Shown: positions 31,512 through 43,250, counted from the stretch's first letter. The stretch is DNA of 64,000 bases from Takakia lepidozioides (GCA_030704615.1 CM060733.1:41850001-41914000); one strand, 5' to 3'. Notes: generated by a model not told the origin, from the letters alone. Made by a program: numbers and translations.

Positions 31512-34500
31512 ATGACGAGGCGTCGTTTGTTGGAGAACACAGGGCCAAGGCAGCAGGTGAACGCGGAGACTGATTCACAAGAGCAGACGGAGACTGAGGC
31601 AGCGGCTGCGACACAGCCGGCCATAAGAGTGCGCCAGCCTGTGGAGGCAGAGATGAATCGCAGGGACACTAAAGAAGGTGGAAGCACGCGGAACGCCGAA
31701 CCTGAAGAAGGTCAAGAAACCCTTGCGCAGACAGAAACTCCAGCAGATGTGAGAGGGAAGAGGAAAGCTGCAGAAGGGGATCAAAGTTCAAAACCTAAGA
31801 AGGTGCCAGTAAGTTTTATCATATAGTCTATGTGATTGCCTTTCAAGGAGTCCTTCCTCTTCCATTCTTTAGCAGGAACTACTGAATCGCGAGCGTCGTT
31901 AACGCCATTCGATTCTGCTCATGAGATTTATGTACCTATGTGTTTGAAGAGAGAGTCTGCACTTACTATTCTCCCTAAACTATACTGAATGTCGTTGTCG
32001 CCAATCAGTTGCACATATATGTCATTTCACAACACCGATCCGGCAGGTTGTTATCTTTTGTGATTGTCGTTAACGCCGTTCGCTATCGCTCTCACTTTTG
32101 TTTTGAATACGGCAGTCTCGGCTTTGCATCTGTAGATTGTGCTGAATTCTTTCACACCATTCATGGTGAGTTTCCTTGATACAGAGTGATTGTCGTTACC
32201 GCCATTCACTATTTGCAAATGACTTAGTCAGAACTGAATGGCATCGTGCAGAAAACTGTGAGGTCGAAGCCTACAGGATCAGAGGGGAAAGGATCTGGAG
32301 ATGGGGACGAGTCCGCAAAAAGCTCAGAGAATACAGATGAAGCAGATGAATCCGAAGTGCACTACCTTGACAAGGTGAAAGAACTCATGTCATTCCAGAA
32401 GGTAAACTCTCAGGAGGTTATAAGGGACATGCTCGTATCTGGAGGGCGTCTGGACATACCTCTGTGCCGGATGATATCAATGCCTGTTGTGCGTCCACCT
32501 CTTTCCCATGACATAACAAAATTGGAGAGTGATTTTGTGCATGGATATAGACTTGGTGCACAAGTTTTTTATGTGTCCCTGACGGATATAAATGGGAAAA
32601 GCACATTAGTTTCTCCAGAGATCAGTGATAACTGGGATGAGTGCTGGAAAGATGCCAATGAGGAGTTCGAGCTGGGCCTCATGATGGGAAAGAACACCCA
32701 GCAATTTTGCAACCACATGTTCTACGTCTGGGACGGCAACCACCGATTGCTGGCATGGATGGGATACATTCAGAAACACCATTCGAAAGACAAAGACAAG
32801 CATGTTGCTGTGGAGGCAATGGTTTTGGATCCAGGAAACGACATCGCTAGGCTTCTTACAGCTATGCACGACGTGAACAAGTAAGTCATCCAGGAGATTT
32901 GATTCCCTCTGTAGTGTCTTGTTGATCCTCAAAAAACAGTGTTAAGGAATGCAATGTTTTCAATGTTTTTGCAGATCGACAGAGAAATCGCATGTGACAA
33001 CAAGCTTGGTTCACACACTATTCCGAATTCAGAGGATTGGTCTGATGAAGCTGGATGATTTTCGGACAGTACTACCACCCAATATCATCAAGAAGTGCGA
33101 AACAGGAAGAGCTGCAGGCACTTGGTATTCTTTGACACGAGAGGCGTTTCTGGAGTACATGTATGCGGTAAGCCCGAGTCTGTAATCTGTTTACTTTTCG
33201 AATACATGTTTAGAGTCCCTTCGGAGCTAATCACTACTTGAATGAATGCAGCAAGAACTGGCAGAGGCAGCTGAGAAGGGAAAATCCGAATATTACCGCA
33301 CTACACCAGAGGAACTAAGGACATCAAAGGGTGTGGAAGCTGCAATAAAGAAGGAGTTTGAGATGCGAAGAACCAAATTGATGTCAGCCTTCGGAAAGCA
33401 GCTTAGAATAGTAGATCCTGGACTTGGTCCTGAGTTCCTTCAGCAGATCAAAACACACTATGACAAGCATGTGCATCCGGAGATGCAACAGGAGAAATTG
33501 CACCGGCTGGCCATATCGATGGTCGACCCACAAACAAAAATAAGGTGGCTGGAGATATGGAACTCAGATCAAACAGTAAAGGACTTGAATCAGTTCCCAA
33601 AGAGCACCATACAGCCTGGCACAAAGGTGGAAGGAATCAGTGATTTGGTGTTTGATAACTGGCTCCACAAGGCTACATTTTGGAGTCAGGTGTGTATTCG
33701 AACATGCTGTTTCTTATCTTCAAGTATGTGATGTGTTTCTTTTTTGTGATTCTGACAAATATTCTATTTGCAGCTCGAAAAGCGCGCCATCATTGTGCTG
33801 GATCAGACTTTGAAGGACCTGAACATTGCGATTGTTTCCCCTCCCCAAATGTCATTGGAGGCATACATAAGGAAGTGGAGAGGTCTCACCTGGAGATACT
33901 GTTTTTTCCGGGAGTTCTCCAAAGATGGTAACATTTTACGGTCCAACGACTTTGACAGTCAGGTTGGAGGAGAGTGGGCCATAATGCGAGTTGTGTACAG
34001 GTGAAATGTCATACTTGAAACTCTACTGTTTTTTTGGGAAAAATTGTGGCTTCATAAGGATTGCAATCTTAGATCCAGATTGAATGTCGTTGACGACATT
34101 CACTTCTTTGTCTGAGTCATTCTTAAGCGAGTATATGAATTCACCTGGTTAGGATCTAAGGGTGCAATTATATTGTCCCTGATTAGAATTGATAATGTCC
34201 TTGAATGGCGTTGACGACATTCACATACGGAGTTGTTGTGCGGTCCTCAAGGTTATTTAAATTTTTGTAATGTCCATAGAGGATACAATGAGGGTTGATC
34301 ACTTCATTTTGCTGAATGTCAATGCAGACATTCAGTTGTTCTGCATTGTTTTTTCCTCTTGCGATGAATAAGGAGGCTTCATAAGCTCTGTTTTAAGAAA
34401 TCCAAAGTGAATGTCGTTAACGACATTCACAGCTGTGTCTGTATCGCGATATGATCATCTTGGATATTCCGGACGGAGAGCCTGTGGAAGGACTGCAAGC

Positions 34501-35508
34501 TTTGCCATCTTGGAACAGGTACTCGGAGGACTTTTGGAAGAAAGGATTCGGGCTTGCCCGCATGGTGTTGGACGACAGAGGCTGTGTGGTTGTCCTGGCG
34601 AGCAGAGGAAAAAACACTCAGACAGGAATTGCGAAGTGGACCCGCAAGAGCGCCGTCCCGATTCTGAAGAAGAAGTGGACGTGCATCAATACACTGGGCC
34701 TTCGGTCGGAAGGGAAGAAGGTGATTACGACACTGGCACTCGTCCATTCATTTGCTTGGGTGTTTTCAAATGCGGTGCCGCATTCGGTTTCTAATCGTTT
34801 TCCCCCTGTGTATGCAGACGAAGCAGTTCGATGCATACTGCTTTGTGAAGGAGAACTCCACCTTTGCTTTCCGGAAGGAGGGAGGAAAGGTTGACCCGAA
34901 CTGCGACCCCCTCGATTACGACGTTCTGTTCAACAACGTTCCCAAGGAACTTCTCCCTCATAGCCTCACTTCAACGGAACCCCTGCGGTACTCACGGACT
35001 CGGAGCCCTGCCTTCATTCAGACAATTATGGAGACATGCACAGACGTGGAGGGCACAGTGCTGGACCTCATCTGTGGGACAGGTATGCAGAATCTTGATC
35101 TATGCTGTTCTGCAAATTCTCGTTAGGATGTAGTTCGCAACATCTGAAGCGCCATGTGGTAATGTGTGGATGGCATTGTAACAGGTGCCTCAATGTGGGC
35201 TGGGCGGTTTTCCGACCGGCACCTCTTTGCCTACGAGGAGGATTCATCCGTGTGGGGATCCCATCTGGAGGGGCTGCAACGGAATGTGAAGGCTCCCGAC
35301 AGAGCGGAAGTCTCCTCGGATTCGTCGGAGTCCGAGGAAGACACAGTGGACATTGATGCGGAGGAGAATCCGGAATACGAGTGAGTGCAAACATTGTAAG
35401 TTTGCAAAGCCTTCTGGGTCATTTATGTCAAACGAATTTCCCAACTGTGGTTCTCATTAGTCTCGTTGATGATTGTCATGTGCAGGATTGCAGGGTCCGG
35501 GTCGAAAC
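31512..35508 (+). CDS. ParB-like domain fused to a DNA amino-methyltransferase-like domain; last exon cut by an LTR
   Basis: Exons read from splice sites: 31512-31808, 32252-32880, 32975-33167, 33252-33689, 33774-34000, 34433-34720, 34818-35082, 35185-35380, then 35486 into LTR-E. Most junctions agree in phase. Exon 5 to 6 does not, so a small exon may be missed or the gene damaged there. About 840 residues precede the break. The charged N-terminus leads to a ParB/Srx-like fold: IPLCRMISMP (~167) and VWDGNHRLLAWMG (~259), matching the DGNHR box. Methyltransferase motif IV is ILDIPDG (~602), a changed form of DPPY. Motif I comes later, VLDLICGTGASMWAGRF (~775), formed across the exon 7/8 junction. 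That order is the beta class. ParB-methyltransferase fusions are known from phage and bacterial mobile DNA. The introns carry palindromes. Catalytic activity is uncertain. Confidence 0.75.
31891..32209. repeat. Four degenerate intron-1 palindromes of the GAANNNCG family
   Basis: Sites at 31891-31912, 31985-32007, 32060-32083 and 32186-32209 all read TGA(A/T)TGTCGTT followed by an approximate mirror half (ACGCCATTC). All lie in the first intron of the ParB/methyltransferase gene. Confidence 0.7.
34081..34430. repeat. Four intron-5 palindromes, one perfect and next to the splice acceptor
   Basis: Sites lie at 34081-34103, 34202-34224, 34312-34335 and 34407-34430. The last is a perfect 24-bp palindrome of half-site GTGAATGTCGTT. 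Its final CAC is followed by AG and then exon 6, so the palindrome forms the branch/acceptor end of the intron. Confidence 0.85.
34766..34787. repeat. Single AAATGCGG-type palindrome in intron 6
   Basis: CAAATGCGGTGCCGCATTCG is the unit of the large array at 45.8-47.5 kb, found here alone in the intron before exon 7. It shows that both palindrome types occur in one gene. Confidence 0.75.
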
Positions 35509-36561
35509 TGTTAGAGGACTGTAGGGGACTTAGACACTTATACGGGATCTGTAGGGTACCCTTAAATTTTGCACAGACTGAGACCAACAGGAGCCTTAGG
35601 GGTGACAGCAGCGCACTGTAGAGGGGGGTTACACAGTTGTCACAGCCCACACAGCCGTCACAGTCGTCACAGCCCACACAGCCAACACAGCCCGTCACAG
35701 TCGTCACAGTCCACACAGCCAACACAGCCCGTCACAGTCGTCACAGCCCACACAGCCAACACAGCCCGTCACAGTCGTCACAGTCCACACAGCCGACACA
35801 GCCGACACAGCCCGGCACAGCCACACAGCCAGTCACAGCCCGACACAGCCAAACACAGTCGCACAGCCAGTCACAGTCGTCACAGTTTCACACAGCCAGT
35901 CACAGCTTGACACAGCTGTCACGATCATAGGGAACGAAGAGTAGGACAGGGAACGACTGTGGGGAACAACACCTGCGAAGGGAACATGTTAGTTCACAGA
36001 CGACGGTTAGTGAGGGAAACGGTTAGAACTGCGGATAGGAAGATAAAAGGGAAAACGGGGAATGAAGGGGGGATTATTATATTGATCATTATTCGAGGAG
36101 GACTTCTTAGTCAGGCGGGAACGGAGATCGGAAGCAAAGATGGAGAGCACGGTGAAGGAGGAAAGAGGATTAGTAGATGCTTGTTATATGCAAAGCTGTA
36201 GTGATATTGTAGAGCAGATTAGAGACACAATGGCTTCGGCCTGATACCTGATAAATCATAATCTGATACTTATGCGATACAATCACACTGTGTAGAGAGA
36301 TCTGAGTGAAGCTGTGGATTGAATGAAAGGGTGAAGGAAACCGATAGATTGATGAAGCAAACTGATACTTAATTATCAATGGTAAGGTAGCTAAGATGAA
36401 TGCGGAAAGAGAAACAAATAGGAAACACCCCCATGATACACTAGCTGTAGGTCATGACTGATTGTTCTGCGCGGGCTGAGTACTTAGAGATTTCCAACTC
36501 TTCTATCTTGGAGTTTCCGCCTCGGATAGCGAAGGGATGGGTGAGTAAAAGCCGCGCGACA
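35509..36561 (+). repeat. LTR-E of family A, inserted in exon 9 of the ParB/methyltransferase gene
   Basis: It is 1053 bp with TG...CA ends and the CACAGCC tract at 35631-35925. The gene frame (EIAGSGSK) runs into it. A PBS follows at 36564-36581, so this is a 5' LTR. No matching 3' LTR in the same orientation follows. Confidence 0.9.
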
Positions 36562-36880
36562 TTTGGCGACCATACTGGGGACCTGGGACATGAACAACCA
36601 GATGTGACAGACATCTGGTGGGATCATGGTGGTTGGACCATTAAAGAATTTGAAGTGAATCAAATTCCCTGTGGAACGAAGGAAGAAAGATTGTCCAAAC
36701 AATTCTTTCAAAGGTTCTTGGAATTGCCAGACGGTTGTAAAGAAAATATTCTTAAACGAGTGCATGATGCTGATCCAGAATGGGGTCTGGAGAAAGGAGT
36801 GATAAAGATTTATCAGGTAGCCTGTAGAGGAAGAGCACGTTGGTTACCAACATTGGTTTATGTGATAGCATTGCTATCCA
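36562..36880 (+). pseudogene. PBS and start of the family A leader ORF, truncated
   Basis: The PBS TGGCGACCATACTGGGGA is followed by the leader protein (DIWWDHGGWTIKEFEVNQ, LELPDGCKENILKRVHD) up to VIALLS. Sequence identity to 23520-23835 stops there, and the 510-bp segment known from 26496-27005 begins. The rest of the element is missing. Confidence 0.85.
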
Positions 36881-37391
36881 ACGACGCAATGGCGTGAGCG
36901 TTGCACGTGAGCGCGCGAGCGTACGCTCACGCAGGAGTGACGTGGCGTGAGCGTACGCTCACTCCAGCTGATGTGGCGTGAGCCTGCACACATGCTGACG
37001 TGGCGTGAGCGTCATGTCAGCATGCTGATGTGGCGGTAAATGATGACGTGGCACTGTCCGTCAACTGCCACGTCAGCATTAACATGCGCCGCCTATAACC
37101 GTGGATGGTCCTATGACCGTGGAATTAATGCAGGGAATCTTGCCTAAATAGAATCAAGACGAGCGTTGAGGCCTACAATTGCAGCATCCAACATTGTGCA
37201 ATTACAAATGTTTGTTTCACTTTTACAATTACGAAGACGACAAAATATCCTCACAAAGTGTGCGCCATAAAGGCTGCCACGAGAAGACTTCCTCCCTCCT
37301 CAAATAACAATGAGAGTTATGATCATCTTCAAAAGATGATTGTAGTGCATAGCGACAGCAAGACATGTAGACTTCGAACGGTGCAATGACT
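36880..37391. repeat. Second copy of the 510-bp segment
   Basis: Nearly identical to 26496-27005. Differences include a broken arm of the 20-bp palindrome (ACTCCAGC instead of ACGCTAGC). It has no inverted-repeat arms around it here, so it is a repeat in its own right. Confidence 0.85.
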
Positions 37392-38094
37392 GATGTGCAG
37401 GGATGCCTCGGCGTGAGCCTGGTCACGTGAGCGCGTGAGCGCGACTGCGCTCACGCCACGTCACCTTGCGCAAATGCCACGTCACGGGTCTCAGTCCACG
37501 TCATCACACGTGGAGGCCGAGTCACCACGCACCCAGAAAGAAGTGGAGTGTATTCCCGCGGATTGGCACCCTTTACCGCGGAAACAAGCTGGACGACATA
37601 ATAAAAGGCATTGAATAAATGATGGATGAATGTACAGTTGGATGATAAACAGATGGATGAGTTTGAAAAATCTATGTAGATGGATGAATGACGGATGGAT
37701 AAGAGTAAAATGGATGAATGTATAATGGATGTTGAGCAATGACAAAAATTCATGACAGGAAGATGCATGACCAAATCTTTTGACGAATGCACAAAGTATA
37801 TGAAATGAGTGTGGAAGGTTTGTGGGGTGGATTAAAGAGTACAGAGGATGAATGTACAATGGATGTTGTACAAAGGAAGCTTTCATGAATGGAGCACGCA
37901 TGAATACAGTGTAGATGAATGCACAATGGATATGAGAAGAGTCAGGAAGGTTTGTGAGATGGATTCATACATATAGCAATTTAAACGAAAGTTGATTCTG
38001 TGATTATTATTTGTTCTAAAGGAACAACTACGGTGGAGGAAGGGGATTCAACGTTTTCCAGATAATATGAAAATGAATATTAAGAGAATACAGT
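37392..38094. repeat. Non-coding stretch with GTGAGCG motifs and GGATGAATG minisatellite-like text
   Basis: 37400-37500 repeats GCGTGAGC, CACGTGAGCGC and GCCACGTCAC. 37610-37960 is rich in loose GATGGATGAATG units. The weak - strand frames here are low-complexity Ser/His/Ile peptides. I see no gene. Confidence 0.6.
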
Positions 38095-41000
38095 TCAGTC
38101 TGACTCAGAGTCAGTACAATGTATCCCCTCTTCCTCTGCATCTAAGTCTAAGTATTTTAGAACACCGGATCCACGCTGGATACACCTATGGCTGGCCACT
38201 AAAAAGTCAGGGGATAGGGACTCGGCCGCGTGAAGTGCCATTGCTTCGGCATAAACAGGGAGCAGAAAATTGGAAAGGGGGCTGTCGAAAACAGACTCGC
38301 CAGAAATGACTGTATCTCCTGAAGATCCACCGCTGCCTTTCCTGAAAGACAGCCTGAAAAAGTTATAACTGTAACTTTGATGTTATCGAGAAATTGAGTA
38401 TGACTCCCAAAGAGGGTTTAGCACTTACTCACATGAAAAATCGTTGTCGACCTGCTTATCTTCGGGATCGTCATCATTTTGAATTTGAATCCGATCAGTC
38501 TGTGTGCCGGAAGTGGAGCCAGACAAAAGGGGGAGGAGCACGGTGTTGTAGAGGTCAGAATCACCCTCCATGCCAAAAAGGCTTCTTCCGCCTGCCTTGC
38601 ATGCGTGGTAAGTTGCTCCTGCACCAGACAGGAGAACATGAACAGTTTGGAGGGGGGGATTTAAGCAGATGAAACTGTTGAAAGGAAACCAATTCGGAAG
38701 GGAAAAAACGAACATGTGGACACAGAAAGATCGACCACCCGTGCAGAGCGGTGGCTGCATGACTCCAGCAGTATTTGCATGAATGCTGGTGACTTTTCCT
38801 TTGCACCTCTCCAGGGAGTGCCATCTGGTCTCTTCAGAGTCTGACTGGACTGCATGAAGTTGTACAAAATGTCATCGACATGGGGCTCATAGGGGGGTTG
38901 ACGAAACAACCCTGGTCAGAAATCTCAAAGCTGCGGATGGAGGATGGTGTCTTTGATGTGCGAATCCTCCGCAGGCAGATCGCCTCGAACATCCTCGTCT
39001 GCCAAAGATAGCAGGTTAGTGTGGTAAACACAATCTAAAGTGGAAGTGTGTACATCGGCTATTCAGAACTCTGACACCAAAAAACCATGAATCGTTGATG
39101 ATTGGTGTCGATCATAAAACATTCTACTAGAGTGGAGCTGCAGAGAAAATTGAAACTCATGATCAAAGCATAAGCAGAAGGCAGACGGCATACCAGCTGA
39201 CCAGGGAAATCGCCTTTCACAAGGTAGAGGCTGTTCACACAATTCCATGTGCGCAAAACTTCAAACCCTGAAGACTTGAGGTATGATGCCAATGCCCGAC
39301 GACTATCATTGTCACATGACTGAAAAAGCAGAAGTGTCCCTGCATCAGAGAGGAAATTGTTACAGAACCCGAATACCCAACTCCAGTAGTTGTCCTCGAA
39401 TTTGTTCCACCCTGGCGTCTTGCCCTTTGGAAGAACTTCTGGCACAGCCTGGCCATCCGGGATGTCGAGAATGACAATGTCGGCCGCATAAGTTTTCTGC
39501 ACACCACACACGAAGGTGGGACCTGTGCTCACCTGCAACAGACATGTTTTTTATAAGAACGATGGCAAGAATGTTTTCAAAGAACGAGACTGAAATACTG
39601 CCAACGAAACATTCAGAGAAAAAGGAAAGAAAATGGAATTCTCACCAGATTGAGGAATGAGATTATATTGTCCCAGGTAGGGGATGGCACCCCAGTGTAT
39701 CCTCTCTTTCGACTCTGCATCATCGAAAGCCAACCCTCATTAACAATTTTCATCTCTCCTGCTGAATCAGAACGGGAAGGGTGTGGCTTGGCATCGAACA
39801 CGCACTGAAGAGTGCGGGTATATCTTCCAGCAGTAAAGTCCTGCCCACTCTCCATCTCCTTTTCATTCTCCTTCCCCTTGTCCTTTTCCTTCTCTTTGGA
39901 CTTGTCTTTGTCCTTTGGCTTTGCTGGTGAGATGGCTATGACATCAACAGCCTTGTCTTTTGGTTTGCGGCCCGCCTTCTTTCCCTTCTGCGGCGTTCCC
40001 TGAGCATCAGGCTCCTTGGCAGCCAAGGTTGCTATGTTTCGTTGATACTCTTCGTCAGTCAAAGGCGCCAGCATCTCAGCGTTATTGTTCAAGTATTTCA
40101 TATGCTGTTCTTGAAAGGTCGTGTGCTCAGGTGGGCAGTCAAGGTACCACCCACAGTCTCTGAAGTGAGAAGGACTCCAGTCCTTCAATATCCCTGCAGT
40201 ATACATGGTTGGATCGTTTGCAGGGTCCGACCACATGTCAAGATAGTCGGGAATTCCGCTCAGGTGATTTCCTTCCATAAGCACATATTTCGTGTACCTG
40301 AAAAAAGGAGATGAATCCCAACCCAAAAGCGCTCAGTGAGTAAGATGCAAGTAGAACAGAAAGAATAAAACATGGATTGAAATGGCTCTGACAACTGCTC
40401 CAAGGACCTTTCAGGACCACACTACTGCTCCAGATATGAATGTCGTCAACGCCATTCAGCACATTCCATTCCATGACACTGTAAATACATCCTAATCCAG
40501 GTGAATGCAAATAAGCGATTAGAAATGACACAGACATAGAAGTGAATGTCGTCAACGACATTCAAGAATGAAGCCAAATTATTACTGAAATGAAGCAAAA
40601 TCACAAGATGGAAATAAAAAAATTGAGTAAGGAACCATCCAGGAATACTCAATGCACATTCATAACGAACCTATCACTGAGGACCTCACAACATCACTGT
40701 ATGTGAATGGCGTCAACGCCATTCACAAAAATACAAAAAAGAAACCAATTACTTAGCTCCCCAATCCATGAAAATTGAATTTGTCGTTTTTTAATACCAC
40801 TCGGTGGCATTTCCGCCCCTCCTACAATCCTTGTCTGCACACACCCTCTCAAAGAACGAGACCATATTCTGAAATCCTGGGGTGTCGGAAGGCTCTTCGG
40901 CAGTCACCTTCTTCAGTGCTCTGCCCTTCAGACCCTCCATGGTCTTCATGTATGCCAACTTGGCTGCCCGTCCATCCAAAGCCGCCAAGAAACTCTCATT

Positions 41001-41637
41001 TACACACTGGACTACTGTTTCGGGAGCCACTTTCGGCCTCTTCATTTCCACCGGCTCGAAAGGGTGCCCCCCTGGGGGGTTGAAGAGTGCCTTCTTTGCC
41101 GAGCCAGTTCTCGTGCCTCTCGTGACAACGGTGGGCACAGGGGAGGCAGCCTGCGTTTGGGGGGGTGGGCTGGTTGCAAAGTCTCCATCGGAGTCCTCTT
41201 CCTCACCCTCTTCCTGAACAGGCTGTTTCTGCTTCTTCGTTTTGGCGAGTGTCACAACAGCTGCTCCTTGCTGGCGAGTCCTCTTCTTCGACCCCTTCTG
41301 TTGGGCCTGCACAGCTGCATCCACCGTCTTTTGTGCCATCTCAGCTGCCTTTCTGGATTCTTCCAGAGCAGCAGATTCCTTTGCCGACTTTGGCCCAGCA
41401 GGGACACGTCTTTCTTTTCTCTTCTCTTCTGCCAAGGCGTGCAGATCTTTCTCAGACTCGTCAACAATACCGCCAGACATGTCCAGGTACCACGGGCATC
41501 CAACGAGATGCGCGGGATGCCATTGTTTCTGCATCTCGGGTGTGTAGACACAGCTTGGGCCCGCCACGGTCCAAGCCATGAAGAACGGGGGCTCTTGAGC
41601 CAGGGCCCCTGTCTGAAGGAGCACGTATTTCATATAC
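38095..41637 (-). CDS. ParB/methyltransferase paralogue 2, C-terminal exons with a duplicated KYVL exon
   Basis: Exons on the - strand: 41637 to ~40856 (KYVLLQTGALAQ, nuclear-signal-like KKRTRQQ, FQNMVSFFER), 40297-39646 (KYVLMEGNHLSG, WDNIISFLNL), 39532 to ~39195 (VSTGPTFVCG, motif IV ILDIPDG), 38998 to ~38740 (TRMFEAICL; ILYNFMQ, KSPAFMQILLE), 38618-38429 (GAGATYHACKAGGRSLFGM, motif I side) and 38353-38095, a final exon that closes in phase with TGA after HCTDSESD. The first two exons start alike (Y-x-KYVL) and end alike, so they are a tandem exon duplication absent from paralogue 1. The 38998 exon needs a small intron or has a frameshift near 38905. The N-terminal ParB part lies at ~44375-44892, beyond an inserted retroelement. 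Motif IV is the same altered DIPDG as in paralogue 1. Activity is uncertain. Confidence 0.65.
40437..40726. repeat. Three intron palindromes of the GAATG(T/G)CGTC type
   Basis: Sites at 40437-40458, 40542-40564 and 40703-40726 read (G)TGAATG(T/G)CGTCAACG followed by (A/C)CATTCA. They lie in the intron between the two duplicated KYVL exons, matching the intron sites in paralogue 1. Confidence 0.85.
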
Positions 41638-41649
41638 CTGCAGGCTGGT

Positions 41650-43238
41650 GTGGATGCGACTCAGGTTATCTGTAATTAAGACTTGTAGTTGCCTTCTGTC
41701 TTAGAGCTGTAGGAGCACATCAATCCTTAGGGCAGAAGTACACATGTAGAAGGATAGGGTAGAGGTTGGCAAGCACAAGGATGTTGCCAGCTGGTGAAGC
41801 AAGCCGTCATGACATGATGAGAACTGGAATCAAGATGAGAAGAAGCGTTGAATATGGCTGATGACAGCGATGGTGAGGTGCCAGCTTAGCAGGCAGAACC
41901 ACCGCTTCACACGAGTATAAGACAGATAAGTTCTAAGAGTGTTGGCTTCTCTTTTTGGGCACTTAGGAATGACTTTGTGAAGTTTTTGGAACTGTCTCTT
42001 GTATCTGCTGAAGGGGACAGAAATGTGAGGAGTAGAAAAGCCCTTTGAAAATGGAATGAAGACACTGGAATTCAAACCAGGATAGGGTGGAGATGGATGC
42101 ACCTGTTGTTACACTGTCATTAGGAAAAAGAGAGAGGGGACAAGGATAGCTCACATCAGGGTCAGAATGGTTGCTGTTGTTGTGTTCCTTTTCTTTATTT
42201 TCAGTGTCTTCAGCCAGCATAAGCAAAACAGCCCTGGATGTTAAAACAGTGGAGCCAGTGTAGAACTAGCTTGGTGGATAAAGGAGAACAGGGATGGTCA
42301 GACAGAAACGGATTTGAAGAACTGAGAGGGATGACGTGGATGGGGAAGAAAAGTCAATACTGTTTTGGGGTTTGGATCTGATTTATAGAAGTGTTCTCAA
42401 CATGTGAATGACTGAGGTTTGCATTTGAGGAGAAAAAGAGAGCTGTCAGGGTGTGTGATTTGAGATCTGTAGAAGGGTTGTGAAGCACCTTGGCCAAATA
42501 GGATCCACTTGGGGAAAGATAGTGCAAGGACCAGTCACTGGAGAGAGAGAAAAAGAGAAAGACCGACAGAGGGGCAGATCATGTCTTGTAACCAAGGTTG
42601 ACTTCAATGATGGATGCACTGGATGCCTGGCTGGATGTGCATTTGCATTGCATCATAGCCATGCTGTTGTGAAAAAAGTGAGGAATCCACACACCAAGGA
42701 AAAAGAATTTGAGAGAAAGAAAAAGTGAAAAGGGAGAAAGGGTTGATAAGGGATGGACAAATGGAGAGGCAAGGTCAAGAAGACATGAATCCTGAATGAT
42801 CAAACTAGTGGGCCTGCAGTTCATGGCAGATCTGAGCTGCCCACCCACCTAGACCGTGATCTCATTACAAAAAGGGGCTTCCGACGTGTTGCAAAACAAG
42901 GGAACTGCCCACAAGGGCAGTGTTTATCACTGACATAGGGCTGATTGCATCACTGAATACATCGCACCAACATAGTTGGTGCTGTACCTGCAGGTAGAGG
43001 ATGTTGTGTAAAAGGTAGAACCAAGAGTGAACAACAATTTGACTCCCCATCCATGTCTTCTCTTCCGCTGCGGCGTGGATGAGGATTGCTTGAACTCTGA
43101 TCACGAAGGAGCTGAGGGAAACCCACAGCCAAGTGACGACAGTTGGACAGATTAGAAGAACGTTCTTTCTTTTGCTCCGCTTAGAATGGAAGGAAGCACA
43201 ATTAGAATTATATAGAAGGGGATTCACGCCCCTTCTTT
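41650..43238 (+). repeat. LTR of retroelement family C (5' LTR, start approximate)
   Basis: The segment is the reverse-complement relative of 62409-64000, for example the CTCTTCCGCTGCGG / CCGCAGCGGAAGAG block and GTAGAGGTTGGCAAGCACA. A PBS follows at its right end. The match can be traced left to about 41661. The right end lacks the last ~9 bases (CACACTACA) seen in the other copy, so the LTR/PBS junction may be slightly deleted. ORFs inside it are spurious. Confidence 0.7.
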
Positions 43239-43250
43239 TGGTATCAGAGC
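43239..43250 (+). other. Primer-binding site of family C (initiator-Met tRNA type)
   Basis: TGGTATCAGAGC, the plant-type PBS, directly after the LTR and 67 bp before the gag ATG. Confidence 0.85.

Noticed and set aside
37451-37901. His/Ser/Ile-rich - strand frames
   Set aside because: They translate GATGGATGAATG minisatellite-like DNA.
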